This document shows positions 5,928 through 7,880 of a DNA stretch of 7,880 bases, piece by piece. This stretch comes from an uncultured Kangiella sp. Lineage in GTDB: Bacteria; Pseudomonadota; Gammaproteobacteria; Enterobacterales; DSM-103792. Position numbers and translations under genes: made by a program. How positions within the stretch are numbered: position 1 is the stretch's first letter; each line of letters starts with the position of its first letter. The DNA is taken from assembly GCA_946480585.1 (NCBI GenBank), contig CAMLKQ010000094.1, forward strand, positions 1 through 7,880, given 5' to 3'. Under the pieces are notes generated by a model. It searched no databases. It had not been told where the DNA came from and was given only the letters and a program-made list of their open reading frames with translations.

Positions 5928-7079
5928 TTAGGAAGCGAGAAAGGGATAATCCGTATAGCCGGATGCCCCTCCGCCGTAAAAGGATTGCGGGTTCGGCTCG
6001 TTCAGTTTGGCGCGCAGTTGCAAGCGCTTCGGCAGATCCGGATTGGCCAGGAACGGCTTGCCGAACGCCAGCAGATCCGCTTCGCCACTCGCCAGCGAGG
6101 TCTCGGCGCTGGCGCGATCAAAACCACCAGCCAGCATCAGCACGCCGTCATAGCGCGAGCGAATCGCTTTCAGCACCCGATCAGCCAGATGCACTTGCTT
6201 GCCATCGTCAGCCGGTACTTGCGAACGCGGCGAAATCACGTGCAGGTAAGCGAGGCCACGCTTGTTCAACTCTTCAGCGAGGTAGCTGTACATCGCTTCC
6301 GGATCGTCCATGCCCATGCTGTTGAAATGGCCGAGCGGGCTCAGGCGGACACCGACGCGATCGGCGCCGATGGTGGCCGCAACCGCATCGACCACTTGCA
6401 GCGGCAAGCGGGCACGGTTGGCCACAGTGCCACCGTATTCGTCATCGCGCTGGTTGCTGACCGTGTTCAGGAACTGATCGAGCAGGTAGCCGTTGGCAGC
6501 GTGAATTTCCACGCCATCGAAACCGGCGTCAATGGCATTGCGCGCGGCGCTGACAAAATCGGCGACGATGCCGTGGATCTCGTTGCGGTCAAGCGCACGC
6601 GGTGTTTCAAACGGCACGAACGCCGGATTGCCACTGTCATCGACAATGAAGGCATTGCCTTCCGGCTTGATCGCGCTCGGTGCCACCGGCAATTGCTTGC
6701 CCGGCTGTAGCGCGCGGTGCGAAATGCGGCCGACGTGCCAGAGCTGAACGACAATCTTGCCGCCTTCCTTGTGCACGGCGGCGGTGACATTTTTCCAGCC
6801 TTCGACTTGCTCCGGCGTGTGAATGCCCGGCGTCCAGGCATAACCTTGCGCCTGTGCCGACACTTGCGTCGCTTCGGTGATGATGAGCGCTGCACCGGCG
6901 CGCTGACGGTAGTATTCGGTCATCAGCTCGGTCGGAATATTGCCCGGCTGACCGGCGCGTGAACGCGTCATCGGCGCCATCGCTACCCGGTGTGGCAGCT
7001 GCCAGCGGCCAACAGTGATCGGCGTGAACAACTCGCCGGCCGGTTCATTGCTCAAGAATTTCTTTGCTGCTTCAGTCAT
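5928..7079 (-). CDS. Old Yellow Enzyme family NAD(P)H:flavin oxidoreductase (NemA-like ene-reductase)
   Basis: This 383-residue FMN-dependent TIM-barrel enzyme belongs to the classical Old Yellow Enzyme group. Members use NAD(P)H to reduce activated C=C bonds such as N-ethylmaleimide, enones and nitro or nitrate ester compounds. The flavin-site threonine is in MAPMTRSRA (T38). The substrate-binding pair is H193 and N196 in EIHAANGYLLDQFL, with the proton-donating tyrosine at Y198. QLWHVGR (112-118), DDEYGGTVANRAR (212-224) and GVRLSP (243-248) are also typical. The C-terminus has the family's FYGGGASGYTDYP (367-379). Length is close to the usual 360-370. I chose the ATG at 7077-7079 because TAAGGAGT lies 5 nt upstream (7085-7092). 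An ATG 19 codons earlier has no SD and would add an atypical N-terminus. The enzyme is probably cytosolic and protects against electrophiles; its natural substrate cannot be read from sequence. Confidence 0.95.
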   Translation of the reverse strand: MTEAAKKFLSNEPAGELFTPITVGRWQLPHRVAMAPMTRSRAGQPGNIPTELMTEYYRQRAGAALIITEATQVSAQAQGYAWTPGIHTPEQVEGWKNVTAAVHKEGGKIVVQLWHVGRISHRALQPGKQLPVAPSAIKPEGNAFIVDDSGNPAFVPFETPRALDRNEIHGIVADFVSAARNAIDAGFDGVEIHAANGYLLDQFLNTVSNQRDDEYGGTVANRARLPLQVVDAVAATIGADRVGVRLSPLGHFNSMGMDDPEAMYSYLAEELNKRGLAYLHVISPRSQVPADDGKQVHLADRVLKAIRSRYDGVLMLAGGFDRASAETSLASGEADLLAFGKPFLANPDLPKRLQLRAKLNEPNPQSFYGGGASGYTDYPFLAS

Positions 7080-7102
7080 GACAGACTCCTTACCGTTGTC
7101 GG

Positions 7103-7131
7103 CTTTTACGTGTGCTTTTGCCATCAGCCAA
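7103..7131 (-). promoter_or_regulatory. Possible sigma-70 promoter for the flavin oxidoreductase
   Basis: On the minus strand TTGGCT (7126-7131) and TAAAAG (7103-7108) are separated by 17 nt, each matching four of six consensus positions. Transcription from here would start shortly before the TAAGGAGT ribosome site. TTTTG (7116-7120) and CAAAA (7129-7133) form a short inverted repeat over the -35 region and could mark a repressor site. The match is weak; the correct spacing and position are the main support. Confidence 0.25.
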
Positions 7132-7182
7132 AACATGCCTTGAATTCCTGTTCGTGCTCGCTGGCAAATTGAAAAATGAAAC

Positions 7183-7880
7183 TCAATAGCTGTGGCTGAT
7201 AATCAGCCCGCCCCAGACCACGCTGCGATCGCCGGGGCCGTGTTCAATCTCCGAACTCTGGCCGCGCAACACATACGAGTAGCGCCAGCCGTTTTCACAG
7301 GCGTAGGTGTAACCGAGCCAGGCTTCGAACACGACCGGCCGCAGCTCGTCGCGATCAAAGGTCACTTCGCTGTCGCGGAACTGGCCTTGCAGAAACGCGT
7401 TGTAAGCACGCGCCCGAATGTTCACGCCCGCCCAAACGTATTGCTCCGGCGCATTGCCTTCGCTGGCCGCCAGCGGCACCGATTTTTCGGCGTAGTCGGC
7501 GATCTGCGGGTTGTAACTCCACCACGGCGTTTTGATGTCGCCGAAGCGGGTAGCAAAACCGATGCTCGCTTCAGTCAGATATCCAACCGAGGCGCGCAAC
7601 GTGGTGGTCAACTCACCCGGCGCACCGCCGAGTTCGCCGCTCCAACTGCGCGAGGCGCGCGCCACGCTGTAGCGAAAGGTCAGTTCGCCGCCGTCGCTGA
7701 TCTGGTTTTCCCAGCCGACCGGTTCTTCCGAACTCAGCACGTCGTGCAGACGCTGCTGAAAATGTTCAACAAACGGCGCGCCGATGACGCCGAGCGTCAA
7801 CGTCGACAGGTAAGCGACTTCACGTTCCGGCACCACGTTGACCGCGGTGTTGGCGACATACAGCAAGCTGGCGTAAGGGC
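7183..7880 (-). CDS. LpxR-family lipid A 3'-O-deacylase, N-terminal part missing
   Basis: The frame is open to the right edge, so the TTG at 7866 is an internal leucine. About 231 C-terminal residues are visible, against roughly 320 in Salmonella LpxR. LpxR is a 12-strand outer-membrane barrel that removes the 3'-acyloxyacyl group of lipid A, which weakens TLR4 recognition. The visible part starts PYASLLYV, close to the family's RPYAGWLY. It then has QQRLHDVLSSE followed by GWENQ. From memory of the Salmonella enzyme (Q118, H122, E128), the spacing Q-x3-H-x5-E is reproduced exactly; the histidine codon is at 7744-7746. The C-terminus (AYNAFLQGQFRDSEVTFDRD, then YSYVLRGQ) matches the family's final strands and ends in tyrosine, a usual barrel terminus. 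Other known active-site residues lie outside the window. The gene ends 103 bp before the flavin oxidoreductase on the same strand. The family is fairly sure; deacylase activity is inferred. Confidence 0.82.
   Translation of the reverse strand, partial: PYASLLYVANTAVNVVPEREVAYLSTLTLGVIGAPFVEHFQQRLHDVLSSEEPVGWENQISDGGELTFRYSVARASRSWSGELGGAPGELTTTLRASVGYLTEASIGFATRFGDIKTPWWSYNPQIADYAEKSVPLAASEGNAPEQYVWAGVNIRARAYNAFLQGQFRDSEVTFDRDELRPVVFEAWLGYTYACENGWRYSYVLRGQSSEIEHGPGDRSVVWGGLIISHSY
7194..7208. repeat. 15-bp palindrome at the end of the LpxR-like gene
   Basis: GGCTGAT (7194-7200), A, ATCAGCC (7202-7208) is a perfect 7-bp inverted repeat with a one-base centre. It lies within the last codons of the LpxR-like gene. 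A third copy of the half-site, ATCAGCC, occurs at 7123-7129 and overlaps the proposed -35 of the flavin oxidoreductase. It could be an operator with a downstream half-site, or chance within coding sequence. Confidence 0.4.

Noticed and set aside
5724..6710. Long + strand open frame of 328 codons opposite the flavin oxidoreductase
   Set aside because: It is antisense to a well-supported enzyme gene, has no recognisable domain or SD, and its composition follows from the high GC of the opposite strand.

Overview
The window is GC-rich, densely coding DNA from a Gram-negative bacterium. A TonB-dependent outer-membrane receptor and an LpxR-type lipid A deacylase both require an outer membrane. Together with a PAS-GGDEF-EAL protein, an AraC/GyrI regulator and a NemA-like Old Yellow Enzyme they suggest a proteobacterium, most likely a gammaproteobacterium. 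I cannot name a genus. I see no tRNA, rRNA, CRISPR array, insertion sequence, integrase or phage gene, and the window looks like ordinary chromosome.

Layout. Three genes run on the + strand: a TonB-dependent receptor whose 5' end lies outside the window (1-1856), a 725-residue PAS-PAS-GGDEF-EAL c-di-GMP protein (1950-4127), and an AraC-type regulator with a C-terminal GyrI-like domain (4277-5170). Three genes run on the - strand towards them: an LpxR-family protein cut off by the right edge (7183-7880), an Old Yellow Enzyme family flavin oxidoreductase (5928-7079), and a small YdcZ/DUF606 membrane transporter (5162-5725). The regulator and the transporter meet tail to tail with a 9-bp overlap, and both stop codons sit inside one palindrome.

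How the genes may work together. The receptor imports iron-siderophore or similar complexes across the outer membrane. The c-di-GMP protein behind it could tie an internal sensory cue to biofilm or motility decisions. The AraC/GyrI regulator, the small transporter and the enoate reductase fit a loose theme of sensing, exporting and detoxifying small hydrophobic or electrophilic compounds, and LpxR remodels lipid A. These links rest on adjacency alone.

The most interesting signals are non-coding. The leader of the c-di-GMP gene can fold so that its Shine-Dalgarno is masked by a 10-nt anti-SD, and an upstream SD-like decoy offers an alternative pairing. The 202-bp gap in front of the YdcZ-type gene holds two long hairpins, each with one bulged base. 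The hairpin nearer the gene is followed by six U and then, almost at once, by the SD and ATG, which is an attenuator-like arrangement. I found no clearly new multi-gene system.
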